A DNA stretch of 64,000 nt from the NCBI RefSeq assembly GCF_001485415.1, contig NZ_BCMQ01000005.1, positions 227,931 through 291,930 of the forward strand. Reading direction: 5' to 3'. Numbering within the stretch: the first letter of the stretch is position 1; each line of letters starts with the position of its first letter. Of the stretch, positions 1 through 8,453 are shown in pieces. Source of the stretch: Myroides odoratimimus. Its GTDB lineage: Bacteria > Bacteroidota > Bacteroidia > Flavobacteriales > Flavobacteriaceae. Below the pieces are notes generated by a model. That model worked only from the letters and a program-made list of their open reading frames with translations, was not told the origin of the DNA and made no database searches. Position numbers and translations under genes: made by a program.

Positions 1-2
1 AC

Positions 3-206
3 AAGAAGAAAGGTGTAATAGCCTTATATATTATAACGCTAATGGCTGTACTTTCTTTTATTGGAGGTGGAGTAGGATACTATTTTGCTGTTTCTAGTGT
101 TTTAGAAGAGATAGCAGTTGGTTTACTTGTACTAGGTATTGGTTTGCTTGGATTGCTAAGTGTTGCCATAAATATGTATAAGTACCAACAGAGTATCATC
201 AAATAA
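3..206 (+). CDS. C-terminal part of a small membrane protein (5' end outside window)
   Basis: An open frame enters from the left edge and ends at the TAA at 204-206. The 67 visible residues begin with three lysines and hold two strongly hydrophobic stretches, roughly residues 6-30 and 37-59, ending with YKYQQSIIK. This is the tail of a small integral membrane protein. It has the general look of the small two-to-four-helix proteins at 54.5-55.4 kb and 60.7-61.6 kb, but I see no motif that ties it to them. A terminator hairpin follows directly. The function is unknown and the start is not visible. Confidence 0.7.
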   Translation, partial: KKKGVIALYIITLMAVLSFIGGGVGYYFAVSSVLEEIAVGLLVLGIGLLGLLSVAINMYKYQQSIIK

Positions 207-236
207 AAAAGCCACTTCGTTAGAAATGGCTTTTAC
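205..236 (+). terminator. Intrinsic terminator after the first gene
   Basis: AAAGCCA and TGGCTTT form a stem around a 12-base loop, followed by a short T-rich run. It overlaps the stop codon of the partial membrane protein and sits just before the convergent tRNA. Confidence 0.75.
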
Positions 237-240
237 TTAG

Positions 241-313
241 TAGCGGGAACAGGACTCGAACCTGTGACCTTCGGGTTATGAGCCCGACGAGCTGCCTACT
301 GCTCTATCCCGCG
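241..313 (-). tRNA. Initiator tRNA-fMet (anticodon CAT)
   Basis: On the minus strand the sequence folds as a complete 73-base tRNA without encoded CCA. The anticodon loop is CTCATAA, flanked by a stem carrying the three consecutive G:C pairs (GGG/CCC) that mark initiator tRNAs. The first base C faces T at position 72, so the 1:72 pair is unpaired, the other hallmark of bacterial initiator tRNA (E. coli has C:A there). The T-arm contains GGTTCGAGTCC. Identification as initiator rather than elongator Met is well supported by these two features. Confidence 0.95.
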
Positions 314-389
314 TTATTGTGGTGCAAATATAGAACGAATATTTGGGACTCACAAATGAGTCCCTAAAATAATTCGCTCTTTTTTACTT

Positions 390-1046
390 TTATTTTGATT
401 GTAAGCCTTGTGTATACTCAGAATGAGCTGATTCTAAAGCCTCAATGTCATTGTTAAATAGGTGTTTAAGGAGATGATTTAGTTTTTCTTCTGGCCAATC
501 ATAAATTTTTAAATCCAATAACTTTTTTATTATTTCTTCTGAGAAACGCTGTTTTATTGGTTTTGCAGGGTTACCAGCTACGATAGTATACGGTTCGACA
601 TCCTTTATAACGACAGCACCCGAGGCGATAATAGCTCCTTCACCTATAGTGATGCCTGGCATGATCATAGATCGCATACCTAACCATGCGCCATCGCCTA
701 TCGTAGTGTCTCCTTTTGCCTGATACGCTTCTTGTATCACATCTAGATAAGGATATAGACTAAACCAATCTGTGCGATGCGTATTATTCCCTCCCATTAA
801 GATAACGACTTCCGCCGCTATACAGACATGAGATCCTATGTATAACTGATCTATATGCCATAGTGGTTCCCAGGCTTGTAGACTGTATTCATCACCATAT
901 AGGTAACGTACTACACTATCTTCAAAGCTGTCCGTCCAGGCATTGCTGTAATAACTTGTTGTTCCCTTGATATGTATATTAGGATTCTTGACTGTTTCGT
1001 GTAGGTATTCTACTTTAGACCAATGTTTTTTGTTCTCATCTATCAT
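390..1046 (-). CDS. CatB/Vat-family xenobiotic O-acetyltransferase (left-handed beta-helix)
   Basis: A 218-residue protein with the hexapeptide-repeat pattern of left-handed beta-helix acetyltransferases. The CatB/Vat signature is clear: NPNIHIKG near residue 22, GNNTHRTDWFSLYPY near 86-100 with the histidine that serves as catalytic base in this family, GDTTIGDGAWLG, MIMPGITIGEGAIIASGAVV and DVEPYTIVAGNPAKPIKQRF. Family members use acetyl-CoA to acetylate chloramphenicol (CatB) or streptogramin A (Vat). The length fits (about 210-220). The gene stands alone between the fMet tRNA and the divergent era promoter. Substrate cannot be told from sequence; acquired resistance or a housekeeping O-acetyltransferase are both possible. 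Confidence 0.85.
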   Translation of the reverse strand: MIDENKKHWSKVEYLHETVKNPNIHIKGTTSYYSNAWTDSFEDSVVRYLYGDEYSLQAWEPLWHIDQLYIGSHVCIAAEVVILMGGNNTHRTDWFSLYPYLDVIQEAYQAKGDTTIGDGAWLGMRSMIMPGITIGEGAIIASGAVVIKDVEPYTIVAGNPAKPIKQRFSEEIIKKLLDLKIYDWPEEKLNHLLKHLFNNDIEALESAHSEYTQGLQSK

Positions 1047-1174
1047 TTGTTCTCTTCTATTTTTAAGTATATAACCTTAGATAGGCTAATTGTTTATCTA
1101 TATTTCAAAAGCTAAATATATATAAAGTGTTGTTATAAATAATATTTAATTTTTCCTATGTCATTGATATAAGC

Positions 1175-1182
1175 TACCTTTG
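1175..1182 (+). promoter_or_regulatory. -7 promoter element of era
   Basis: TACCTTTG matches the Bacteroidota -7 consensus TAnnTTTG. Its TTG overlaps a possible upstream TTG start codon at 1180, which shows that the true era start is the ATG at 1204. Confidence 0.75.
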
Positions 1183-1203
1183 CTACCGAAAAAATTAAAT
1201 AAT

Positions 1204-2091
1204 ATGACGCATAAAGCTGGTTACGTTAACATTATTGGTAATCCAAATGTAGGTAAATCAACACTAATGAATGCTTTAGTAGGAGAGAGATTGTCTATCA
1301 TCACTTCTAAAGCACAGACTACTAGACATAGAATATTAGGAATCGTAAATGGAGATGATTATCAGATCGTTTTCTCAGATACTCCTGGTATTATTAAGCC
1401 TGCATACGAATTACAAGAATCAATGATGGACTTCGTTAAATCTGCTTTTGAGGATGCGGACGTATTGATTTATATGGTAGAGATAGGGGAGAGAGAGTTA
1501 AAAGACGAAGCGTTCTTCGCTAGAATTAACAACTCTAAAGTACCTGTAATGTTGCTTCTAAATAAGATAGACAAATCTAATCAAGAACAACTAGAAGAAC
1601 AAGTAACCCTATGGAGTGAGAAGGTTCCTAATGCTGAGATATTCCCAATATCTGCTTTAGAGAAGTTTAATACGCAGGCTGTATATGATCGTATCATAGA
1701 ACTATTGCCAGTATCTCCACCGTATTTCCCTAAAGATGCCCTAACAGATAAGTCAGAACGTTTCTTCGTGAACGAGATTATACGTGAGAAGATTTTGCTT
1801 AACTATGATAAGGAGGTGCCTTATGCTGTAGAGGTAGAGACAGAGGAGTTTAAAGAAGAAGAGAATATCATTCGTATCAAAGCTGTTATTATGGTAGAGC
1901 GTGATAGTCAGAAGGGGATTATCATCGGACATAAAGGTGCTGCTTTAAAGAAAGTAGGGATAACAGCTAGAGAAGAGATGGAACAATTCTTTATGAAGAA
2001 AGTTCACTTAGAACTATTCGTAAAGGTGAATAAAGATTGGAGATCGAGCGACTATCAACTACGTCGTTTTGGATATAATCAAAAGAAATAA
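1204..2091 (+). CDS. era: GTPase Era, 30S ribosome assembly factor
   Basis: A 295-residue Era. It binds GTP and 16S rRNA near the 3' end and acts late in 30S subunit maturation. Visible motifs from the ATG at 1204 are G1 GNPNVGKST (residues 12-20), TTRH switch I, G3 DTPG, G4 NKID and the SAL of G5, followed by a C-terminal KH RNA-binding domain with the GHKGAALK loop typical of Era. An in-frame TTG at 1180 would add eight residues but lies inside the -7 promoter element, so I reject it. The related GTPase der follows 67 bases downstream with its own promoter. Confidence 0.97.
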   Translation: MTHKAGYVNIIGNPNVGKSTLMNALVGERLSIITSKAQTTRHRILGIVNGDDYQIVFSDTPGIIKPAYELQESMMDFVKSAFEDADVLIYMVEIGERELKDEAFFARINNSKVPVMLLLNKIDKSNQEQLEEQVTLWSEKVPNAEIFPISALEKFNTQAVYDRIIELLPVSPPYFPKDALTDKSERFFVNEIIREKILLNYDKEVPYAVEVETEEFKEEENIIRIKAVIMVERDSQKGIIIGHKGAALKKVGITAREEMEQFFMKKVHLELFVKVNKDWRSSDYQLRRFGYNQKK

Positions 2092-2131
2092 GGAATAATA
2101 AAATAATCATTAAAATATCGCATTGAAATAC

Positions 2132-2139
2132 TAACTTTG
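2132..2139 (+). promoter_or_regulatory. -7 promoter element of der
   Basis: TAACTTTG matches TAnnTTTG, 20 bases before the der ATG, which leaves a short leader of about 13 bases. Confidence 0.75.
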
Positions 2140-2158
2140 CGACATATTTAAAATATTT

Positions 2159-3469
2159 ATGAGTAGTATAGTAGCCATAGTTGGTAGACCAAACGTAGGG
2201 AAGTCAACTTTTTTTAATCGATTGATTCAAAGAAGAGATGCCATCGTAGATTCGGTTAGTGGAGTGACACGTGATAGAAACTACGGCAAGTCAGAGTGGA
2301 ATGGAAGAGAGTTCTCAGTGATTGACACTGGAGGATATATAAAAGGATCTGACGATGTTTTTGAAGGTGAGATTAGACGTCAAGTATCTTTAGCTATTGA
2401 AGAGTGTGATGTAGTAATATTTGTAGTAGATGTAGAAGAGGGTATTACACCTATGGATGCTGAAGTAGCTCGTTTATTGCGCAAGGAGACTAAACCTGTA
2501 TTCGTAGCTGTAAATAAAGTGGACAGCTCGAAGCGTATGGATGATACATTCGAGTTCTATAACCTAGGTTTAGGAGAGATATACCCTATCGCAGGGATGA
2601 GTGGAAGTGGTACTGGAGATCTATTAGATGCTGTAGTAGCTGCATTGCCAGAAGAAGAAGTAAGAGAGACAGAAGAAGAAGAGTTACCACGTTTTTGTGT
2701 TGTAGGTCGTCCTAATGCTGGTAAATCTAGTTTTATCAATGCACTTATTGGTGAAGATCGTTATATCGTTACAGATATTGCTGGTACTACACGTGATGCT
2801 ATTGATACGCGTTTTACACAGTTTGGTTTTGACTTTAACTTAGTGGATACTGCGGGTATCCGTAGAAAATCAAAAGTAAAAGAAGACTTAGAGTTCTACT
2901 CAGTGATGAGATCTGTGAGAGCTATCGAGCACAGTGATGTATGTATCCTTATGGTAGATGCTACACGCGGGTTCGAAGGACAGGATCAGAATATATTCTG
3001 GTTAGCAGAGAAGAATAGAAAAGGGGTTGTTATCCTTGTAAACAAATGGGATTTAGTAGAGAAAGATACTATGACTACTAAACAGTTTGAAGATAGAATC
3101 CGTCAAGAGATCGCGCCATTTACAGATGTGCCTATTATCTTTACCTCTACAGTGACTAAACAGCGTTTATTAAAAGCGTTAGAGACTGCTGTGGAAGTAT
3201 ATGAAAATAGAAAAGCAAGAATTTCGACTTCTAAATTTAATGAAGCGATGTTGCCTATCGTAGAGAATACGCCACCTCCTGCAATTAAAGGAAAATATAT
3301 CAAGATAAAATACTGTATGCAATTGCCTACAGCTACACCTCAATTCGTATTTTTTGCTAACTTGCCACAATATATCAAAGACCCTTACAAACGATATATT
3401 GAGAATAAGTTAAGAGAAATGTACAACTTCAGTGGTGTGCCTATCGATATTTATTTCCGTCAGAAATAG
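2159..3469 (+). CDS. der: GTPase Der (EngA), 50S ribosome assembly factor
   Basis: A 436-residue protein with the tandem GTPase domains unique to Der. The first carries GRPNVGKST at residues 9-17, DTGG and NKVD; the second carries GRPNAGKSS near residue 183, DTAG and NKWD. The C-terminal KH-like domain ends in [11 protein letters not shown], a typical Der tail. It acts in 50S subunit biogenesis. Its length is normal for the family. The gene has its own promoter and is followed by a hairpin with a T-run that ends immediately before the next gene's start codon. Confidence 0.97.
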   Translation: MSSIVAIVGRPNVGKSTFFNRLIQRRDAIVDSVSGVTRDRNYGKSEWNGREFSVIDTGGYIKGSDDVFEGEIRRQVSLAIEECDVVIFVVDVEEGITPMDAEVARLLRKETKPVFVAVNKVDSSKRMDDTFEFYNLGLGEIYPIAGMSGSGTGDLLDAVVAALPEEEVRETEEEELPRFCVVGRPNAGKSSFINALIGEDRYIVTDIAGTTRDAIDTRFTQFGFDFNLVDTAGIRRKSKVKEDLEFYSVMRSVRAIEHSDVCILMVDATRGFEGQDQNIFWLAEKNRKGVVILVNKWDLVEKDTMTTKQFEDRIRQEIAPFTDVPIIFTSTVTKQRLLKALETAVEVYENRKARISTSKFNEAMLPIVENTPPPAIKGKYIKIKYCMQLPTATPQFVFFANLPQYIKDPYKRYIENKLREMYNFSGVPIDIYFRQK

Positions 3470-3493
3470 TAAGTAATATATTCTATATATACT

Positions 3494-3529
3494 AGCGGTC
3501 TTTGTGTAATAACATTGACCGCTTTTTTT
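3494..3529 (+). terminator. Terminator hairpin of der abutting the next start codon
   Basis: AGCGGTC and GACCGCT form a stem around a 16-base loop, followed by seven T residues. The ATG at 3530 follows the T-run directly, so the hairpin would also be the 5' leader structure of the next gene if transcription starts upstream of it. Confidence 0.7.
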
Positions 3530-6274
3530 ATGAGAAACTTATTGACGTTACTACTATTAATCTCCTGTGTGAATATGTACTCACAGAGTACTGTGAATAT
3601 TACTGGGACAGTAGTAGATAGTTTAAAACAGCCGATAGAAGCGGTGACGGTATACCTATCGAAAGAGAAAGACTCTACGCTAGTGGAGTACACCATGACG
3701 GATGTCAAAGGTAACTTTAAGCTTGCCTTCAGTAAGCTATCTGATCCTTCAGTGCTCAAGCTTTCTATGGTAGGGTACCAAGATTACGCTAAGAAGTTTG
3801 AAAAAGGGGTACAAGAAAATATAGACCTTAAAACACTTATCCTTAAAGAATATGGCAATCAGCTAGACGAAGTGCTGATTGTGGCAGATGCTCCACCTAT
3901 TCGAATGAAGAAAGATACTTTAGAGTTTAACGCTGCTTCGTTTAAGGTAAGACCTGATGCTAATCTTGAAGAGCTTTTAAAGAATCTACCAGGAGTGCAA
4001 CTAGATGAAAATAAAAAGATCACGGTCAATGGTAAGCCTGTCAATGAAATCTTAGTCAATGGTAAACCTTTCTTTAACGAAGATGGTGCAGTAGCGCTAG
4101 AGAACTTACCTGCTGAGATTATCCAGAAAGTACAAGTCACTGAAAAAAAGACTAAGAAAGAAAAATTCACAGGTGAACGCAGTAGAACAGATGATGCGAG
4201 TATCAATATCACGATAGACGAGGATAAGAATAAAGGGCACTTTGGACGAGTATCAGGCGGATATGGAACAGATGAGCACTATGAAGCAGGAATGTTCTTA
4301 AACACCTTTAATAAGCGTAGAAAGATTAGTCTGATCGGATCTGCTAATAATATTAACGCTGTTGGGTTCTCTATGGACAAGGTGTTTGATAATATGCGTA
4401 CAGGGCGCTCTAGAGGAGGGCTTACAGAGTCGCGTATGTTAGGATTAAACTTTGTAGAAGATGTATCCGATAAGCTCAAGGTTAATGGTAGTTACGATTA
4501 TAACTTTGCAGAGACAGAACAAGCTAATAAGTCATCTAGTACTAAGTTTTTGCCTTCAGGGCAGTTTAGCACAGATTCTAATTCTTCTTCCCTAGGAGGG
4601 AATGAAGGGCATAGGGGGAATGTATCTGTAGACTATATGGGAGAGAAAGACGCTTTCTATTTTAGCCCTCATTTTAGTACAGATCACACCTATTCGACTA
4701 GTGAGAGCAATCAAGTATCTTATGATGAGCATGGAGAAAAACTGAATAGTAGCAATGCTCACTCATCATCTAGAGGAAACTCAGATAGTTTTAGTTCATC
4801 TGCACAGTATACACGCAAGTTTAAAAAAGAGGGACAATATCTAAGTATAGGTTTTAATAATAGCAATAGGAGTGCTACAAATAATGCATTGAGCGAATCT
4901 CTGACGCAGTTTTTTCAATCAGATACAGAAGACGATTGGCGTAGACAGTACAGAAAGAATTATACGACTACGGATAGTTATGGTATATCTGTAGAATTCA
5001 CACAGCCGATTACAGATTCATTAAGAGTATCTATAGGTGTGGACTGGAGTAGAAATCAGAGCATTAACGATCTGCAAGTGTTTAACTATAATGAGACAGA
5101 GCAGGGGTATACTGATGTCAATGTACTAGAGACAAATAGATATACGGATATTGGGAATAAGGTGTCTCCTTATGTAAACTTTGCGTTGAATAAGAATAAG
5201 TACAATATTAATATTTCGACGAGGACTCAGATCGTTAAGAATACAGCTACTGCTCTTTATAATGCGAAGTGGTATAGTCTAGATAAACACTACATCGACC
5301 CGAATATTAATGCTATGATTAATTATAGACTGACGAAGGATAAGAGTCTATTCGGTATCTATCGATATAATGTGAATTATCAAAGTGCAAGCCAATTACT
5401 AGATATCACAGATATCTCTAACCCATTAACGACTACGATCGGTAACCCGGATCTGAAGCCTACTGGGCAGCATAACGTTAATCTTAGCTACCGTTCGTAT
5501 GACTTTCAGACTCGTGCTGGATATAGTATTTCGGCTAATGCAGGAATATTTGATAATAGTATAGTAGGATCTGTAATCTATGATGAGGATAAGAAGGCTA
5601 TCTCTACGTATAAGAATATACAAGGGAACTACCAATGGGGAGTTACAGCTGACTGGTTTAAGAATAGTAAGTGGGGAGAGCATGCGCTGAGATACGGTAT
5701 TATGTTTAGATATAATCAGACCATTAATAATGGGTATATAGACGGAGAGACCTATACCGCTAGAGGGAATACGATGGGACCACGTGTGTATCTAACCTAT
5801 GATTACGGAGAATGGGTGTCTATAAAACCATCATATAACTATAATTATAATAGAACGAGTTATACTAATTTCTCTGTAGATAAGGCTTCTAACTTTACAC
5901 ATAGATTTAATATACAGACAACAACGTATTGGCCGAAGAAGGTTACATTTGGTAACGACTTTGCTTATAATTATAATTCACAGATTGCTAAAGGCTTTAA
6001 GAAAGATTTCTATATGTGGAATATTAGTCTAGCGTATGATTTCTATAAAGACAAATTCAGTGCTAAGGTGAAAGTGTATGATGTATTAAATCAGAATACT
6101 AGTAGTACACGTACCATCGACCCAATGCAGATAGTGGATTCTGAGAGTTTGGTACTGAAGCGATATGTGATGTTCTCATTGACTTATAAGCTTAATGAGT
6201 TCGCAGGAACTAAAAAAGGAGGGAATAGAGGAAGAGGAGGAGTCTCTAGACCGATGCGTGTGATGAGGTATTAA
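3530..6274 (+). CDS. Outer-membrane beta-barrel protein with N-terminal carboxypeptidase-like domain
   Basis: A 914-residue protein starting at the ATG at 3530 with a signal peptide (MRNLLTLLLLISCVNMYSQ). An in-frame TTG at 3515 lies in the terminator stem and is rejected. Residues 25-110 form a CarboxypepD_reg-like beta-sandwich (ITGTVVDSLKQPIEAVTVYL), followed by a plug-like region (LEELLKNLPGVQLDENKKITVNGK is spread over residues 145-175) and a long Tyr/Asn-rich beta barrel. This is the OMP_b-brl class related to TonB-dependent receptors; the substrate is unknown. The end is a Gly/Arg-rich tail, unlike the aromatic-residue end of normal barrels, perhaps exposed or functional beyond the barrel. 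No SusD partner follows. Confidence 0.85.
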   Translation: MRNLLTLLLLISCVNMYSQSTVNITGTVVDSLKQPIEAVTVYLSKEKDSTLVEYTMTDVKGNFKLAFSKLSDPSVLKLSMVGYQDYAKKFEKGVQENIDLKTLILKEYGNQLDEVLIVADAPPIRMKKDTLEFNAASFKVRPDANLEELLKNLPGVQLDENKKITVNGKPVNEILVNGKPFFNEDGAVALENLPAEIIQKVQVTEKKTKKEKFTGERSRTDDASINITIDEDKNKGHFGRVSGGYGTDEHYEAGMFLNTFNKRRKISLIGSANNINAVGFSMDKVFDNMRTGRSRGGLTESRMLGLNFVEDVSDKLKVNGSYDYNFAETEQANKSSSTKFLPSGQFSTDSNSSSLGGNEGHRGNVSVDYMGEKDAFYFSPHFSTDHTYSTSESNQVSYDEHGEKLNSSNAHSSSRGNSDSFSSSAQYTRKFKKEGQYLSIGFNNSNRSATNNALSESLTQFFQSDTEDDWRRQYRKNYTTTDSYGISVEFTQPITDSLRVSIGVDWSRNQSINDLQVFNYNETEQGYTDVNVLETNRYTDIGNKVSPYVNFALNKNKYNINISTRTQIVKNTATALYNAKWYSLDKHYIDPNINAMINYRLTKDKSLFGIYRYNVNYQSASQLLDITDISNPLTTTIGNPDLKPTGQHNVNLSYRSYDFQTRAGYSISANAGIFDNSIVGSVIYDEDKKAISTYKNIQGNYQWGVTADWFKNSKWGEHALRYGIMFRYNQTINNGYIDGETYTARGNTMGPRVYLTYDYGEWVSIKPSYNYNYNRTSYTNFSVDKASNFTHRFNIQTTTYWPKKVTFGNDFAYNYNSQIAKGFKKDFYMWNISLAYDFYKDKFSAKVKVYDVLNQNTSSTRTIDPMQIVDSESLVLKRYVMFSLTYKLNEFAGTKKGGNRGRGGVSRPMRVMRY

Positions 6275-6310
6275 AAAAAGGACTTAAGTAAAATACAAGA
6301 AAATATAGTA

Positions 6311-6361
6311 AAGGCAAGTCGAGTATAGCTAGAATAGGAGTTATACTCGATTTGCCTTTTT
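6311..6361 (+). terminator. Strong 17-bp terminator hairpin
   Basis: AAGGCAAGTCGAGTATA pairs with TATACTCGATTTGCCTT (one G-T wobble) around a 14-base loop and is followed by a T-run. It ends the barrel-protein transcript. Confidence 0.9.
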
Positions 6362-6375
6362 GACTTGTGCGGTTT

Positions 6376-6443
6376 GACTCCGTAGTGAGTCCGTTATGTG
6401 TCCGTACTGACTCCGTAGTATCAAGAGAAATAACGGAGTCAGT
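6376..6443 (+). repeat. 11-bp iterated element with inverted copy (element A)
   Basis: Four units of exactly 11 bp stand end to end at 6376, 6387, 6398 and 6409, matching GnnTCCGTnnT; the first and last are identical (GACTCCGTAGT). After 13 bases comes ACGGAGTCAGT at 6433-6443, which is the exact reverse complement of 6406-6416. The whole could fold as an 11-bp hairpin with a 16-base loop. It lies between the two converging transcription units' terminators and encodes no protein. Two similar elements occur at 22501 and 53694. Confidence 0.85.
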
Positions 6444-6492
6444 ATGAAGGTGTAAAATAGTTGTGTTGTAAAGACAGCGAGCGAGAGTGCAT

Positions 6493-6543
6493 AAAAAAAG
6501 CAGGCAATGTAGAAGCGACTAGCACTAACTATATTACCTGCTT
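6493..6543 (-). terminator. Terminator of the M23-MerR-LemA-TPM operon
   Basis: AAGCAGG and CCTGCTT form the base of an imperfect stem whose minus-strand 3' side is followed by seven T residues, downstream of the TPM protein stop codon. Confidence 0.7.
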
Positions 6544-6565
6544 ATATGTTTAGAATGACGTATGT

Positions 6566-7396
6566 CTACCAGCTACCGCTAGATCCTCCTCCGGAGAACC
6601 CACCGCCGCCAAAGCCTCCACCGAAGCCTCCGCCACCGCCTCCACTTCCGAAGCCACCACCGCCACCGAAGCTTCCGCCGCCTCCGCCACCACGGCCAAG
6701 ACTGCTTAATACAAGGATGTCTAGTAAGCTACTTCCAAAGTCACGTGAGCGATGATTACCTCCGCCTCTTCCATTGTTATCTTTCTTACCGAATACGATA
6801 GTCAGTACGATGATCAGTATAATGATTCCTAAACACGCTAGACCACCGATGCTATTATCACCATCTGTTCTAACGGTCTTGTCTGCCTTATATGTACCCG
6901 TCAATAGCTGGAAGATGGCATCTGTCCCTTTGTCTAATCCTGCGTAATAATCATTGCGCTTAAACTCTGGGATAATGATATTACGGATAATCTCTCCTCC
7001 TTGTCCGGCTGTGATAAGGTGTTCTACTCCATAACCAGGGTAGATACCGATCTGACGTTCTTTTGCCGCCATAAGGATTACGATACCATTGTCCTTTCCT
7101 TTCTGTCCGATGCCCCATTCTTGTCCCCATTTAGGTCCTAGTATACCAATGTTTTCTCCTTTTAGAGATGGAATGGTAATTAGGACTATCTGAGTAGAAG
7201 TAGAATCACTATAAGCAATGAGTTTGCGCTCTAGCTGCTTCATTTGATTCGCTTCTAATATGGTAGCATAGTCGTATACAGAAGTTTGGAAAGAGGGTTT
7301 CTTAGGGACGTCTAATTGAGCATAAGTTACCTGTGATAATAATAGAATTATAATCAGGGTTATGAAATGATATGCTTTTAGTAATAGCTTGATCAT
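6566..7396 (-). CDS. TPM-domain membrane protein with glycine-rich C-terminus (YgcG-like)
   Basis: A 276-residue protein. The preferred start is the ATG at 7396, four bases after the stop of the preceding gene; a longer frame would overlap that gene by 47 bases. A signal peptide ending near YAQ is followed by a TPM domain (residues about 30-160: DYATILEANQMKQLE, TIPSLKGENIGILG, GIVILMAAKERQIGI, GYGVEHLITAG). A membrane helix around residues 187-203 follows, then a tail consisting largely of Gly, Ser and Phe. This order is that of the YgcG family. TPM domains have been linked to phosphatase activity and photosystem repair in plants; the bacterial role is unclear. The LemA and soluble TPM genes upstream are its usual partners. 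Confidence 0.85.
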   Translation of the reverse strand: MIKLLLKAYHFITLIIILLLSQVTYAQLDVPKKPSFQTSVYDYATILEANQMKQLERKLIAYSDSTSTQIVLITIPSLKGENIGILGPKWGQEWGIGQKGKDNGIVILMAAKERQIGIYPGYGVEHLITAGQGGEIIRNIIIPEFKRNDYYAGLDKGTDAIFQLLTGTYKADKTVRTDGDNSIGGLACLGIIILIIVLTIVFGKKDNNGRGGGNHRSRDFGSSLLDILVLSSLGRGGGGGGSFGGGGGFGSGGGGGGFGGGFGGGGFSGGGSSGSW

Positions 7397-7400
7397 TGAT

Positions 7401-7841
7401 TTATGCTTTTGAAATTTCGTTTGATAATTCGTTTTTATTTTCTTCAAGTGAAGGGAAGTGTACTTTTAGTTGACTTCCTGCTTTTAGGATCCCGTAGACT
7501 AATCCTTCTTTGAACAGACCTTGTCTGAAGTGATTAATCACTAGTTCTTTGGTTCCTTCCCAGAAGTTATCTGATCTAACTTTATGATCTATTCCCTGAT
7601 CACCCAGTATCACGAATGCTTTAGAGTTAATACAGATGTAAAACAGTACACCATTTCTAGCAGCTGTCTTATCTATGCCTAATTCAAAGAAGACCTCCTG
7701 AGCTCTTTCAAAAGGATCTTTCTTAGAAGTCGTTTCGATATGTACTCTAATCTCTCCAGAAGTATTCTTTTCTGCTTGAGTTATAGCAAGAACAATTTCT
7801 TCTTCATCCGTTTTGGTTAAAAACTCTCTTAGTCTATCCAT
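7401..7841 (-). CDS. TPM-domain protein, soluble form
   Basis: A 146-residue protein without signal peptide. It shows a TPM domain with SGEIRVHIE near residue 30, GVLFYICINSKAFVILGDQGI near 65-85 and a C-terminal helix region. It sits 11 bases after lemA and 4 bases before the membrane-bound TPM protein, so the three are almost surely co-transcribed. In Bacteroidota this LemA - TPM - TPM order is common and points to an envelope-associated complex of unknown role. Confidence 0.85.
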   Translation of the reverse strand: MDRLREFLTKTDEEEIVLAITQAEKNTSGEIRVHIETTSKKDPFERAQEVFFELGIDKTAARNGVLFYICINSKAFVILGDQGIDHKVRSDNFWEGTKELVINHFRQGLFKEGLVYGILKAGSQLKVHFPSLEENKNELSNEISKA

Positions 7842-7852
7842 TTTATAGTTTT

Positions 7853-8437
7853 TTAGAATTTTACTTCAGGTGCTTTCTCTGCTCCAGCTTCTGCTTGGAA
7901 GTAAGGTCTTTCTTTATAATCGCTTAAGAAGAACTTATTAGGCATCTTAAGTACATAACTGTTATATACAGCTACAGCGTCATTAAAACGAGTACGTTGA
8001 GTTAATATTTGGTTCTCTGTACTAGCTAGTTCATCTTGTAGTTTTAAGAAGTTTTGATTTGTTTTTAAATCAGGGTATTTCTCTACAGTTACTAATAATC
8101 TTCCTAATGCACTAGATACACCAGATTGAGCTTGTTGGAATTCTTGGAATTGTTCAGGGGTTACATTAGATGGGTCTATATTAATAGAAGTAGCTTTTGC
8201 ACGCGCATTTACTACAGCTTCTAATGTTGATTTTTCGAAGTCAGCAGCCCCTTTTACTGTGTTTACTAAGTTTCCGATAAGGTCGTTTCTACGTTGGTAA
8301 GCCCCTTGCACATCAGCCCAAGATTTATCTGTAGCCTGTTTGTGTACTAGAGCCGAGTTGTTGTAGTTCATAGATAGCATAAAGTATCCTCCGATTAATA
8401 CTACAAGTACGATGATAATTGGTAAAGCTTTTTTCAT
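7853..8437 (-). CDS. LemA family protein
   Basis: A 194-residue protein with an N-terminal membrane anchor (residues 4-22) and a long helical domain typical of LemA: YNNSALVHKQATDKSWADVQ, YQRRNDLIGNLVNTVKG, and YNSYVLKMPNKFFLSDYKERPYF at the end (spread over the last 50 residues). The helical bundle is predicted to face outside the inner membrane. LemA proteins are widespread but have no assigned biochemical activity. The gene is third in the operon after the M23 peptidase and the MerR regulator. Confidence 0.9.
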   Translation of the reverse strand: MKKALPIIIVLVVLIGGYFMLSMNYNNSALVHKQATDKSWADVQGAYQRRNDLIGNLVNTVKGAADFEKSTLEAVVNARAKATSINIDPSNVTPEQFQEFQQAQSGVSSALGRLLVTVEKYPDLKTNQNFLKLQDELASTENQILTQRTRFNDAVAVYNSYVLKMPNKFFLSDYKERPYFQAEAGAEKAPEVKF

Positions 8438-8453
8438 TTTGATTTTTTGTTAT

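Noticed and set aside
1180..1203. Extended Era start at TTG 1180
   Set aside because: The TTG is part of the -7 promoter element, so it would not be in the mRNA.
3103..3370. Minus-strand open frames inside der
   Set aside because: They are shadows of der codons in other frames; no features of their own.
6546..6755. Proline-rich plus-strand open frame
   Set aside because: It is the antisense image of the glycine-rich tail of the TPM membrane protein (GGN codons read as CCN); composition explains it completely.
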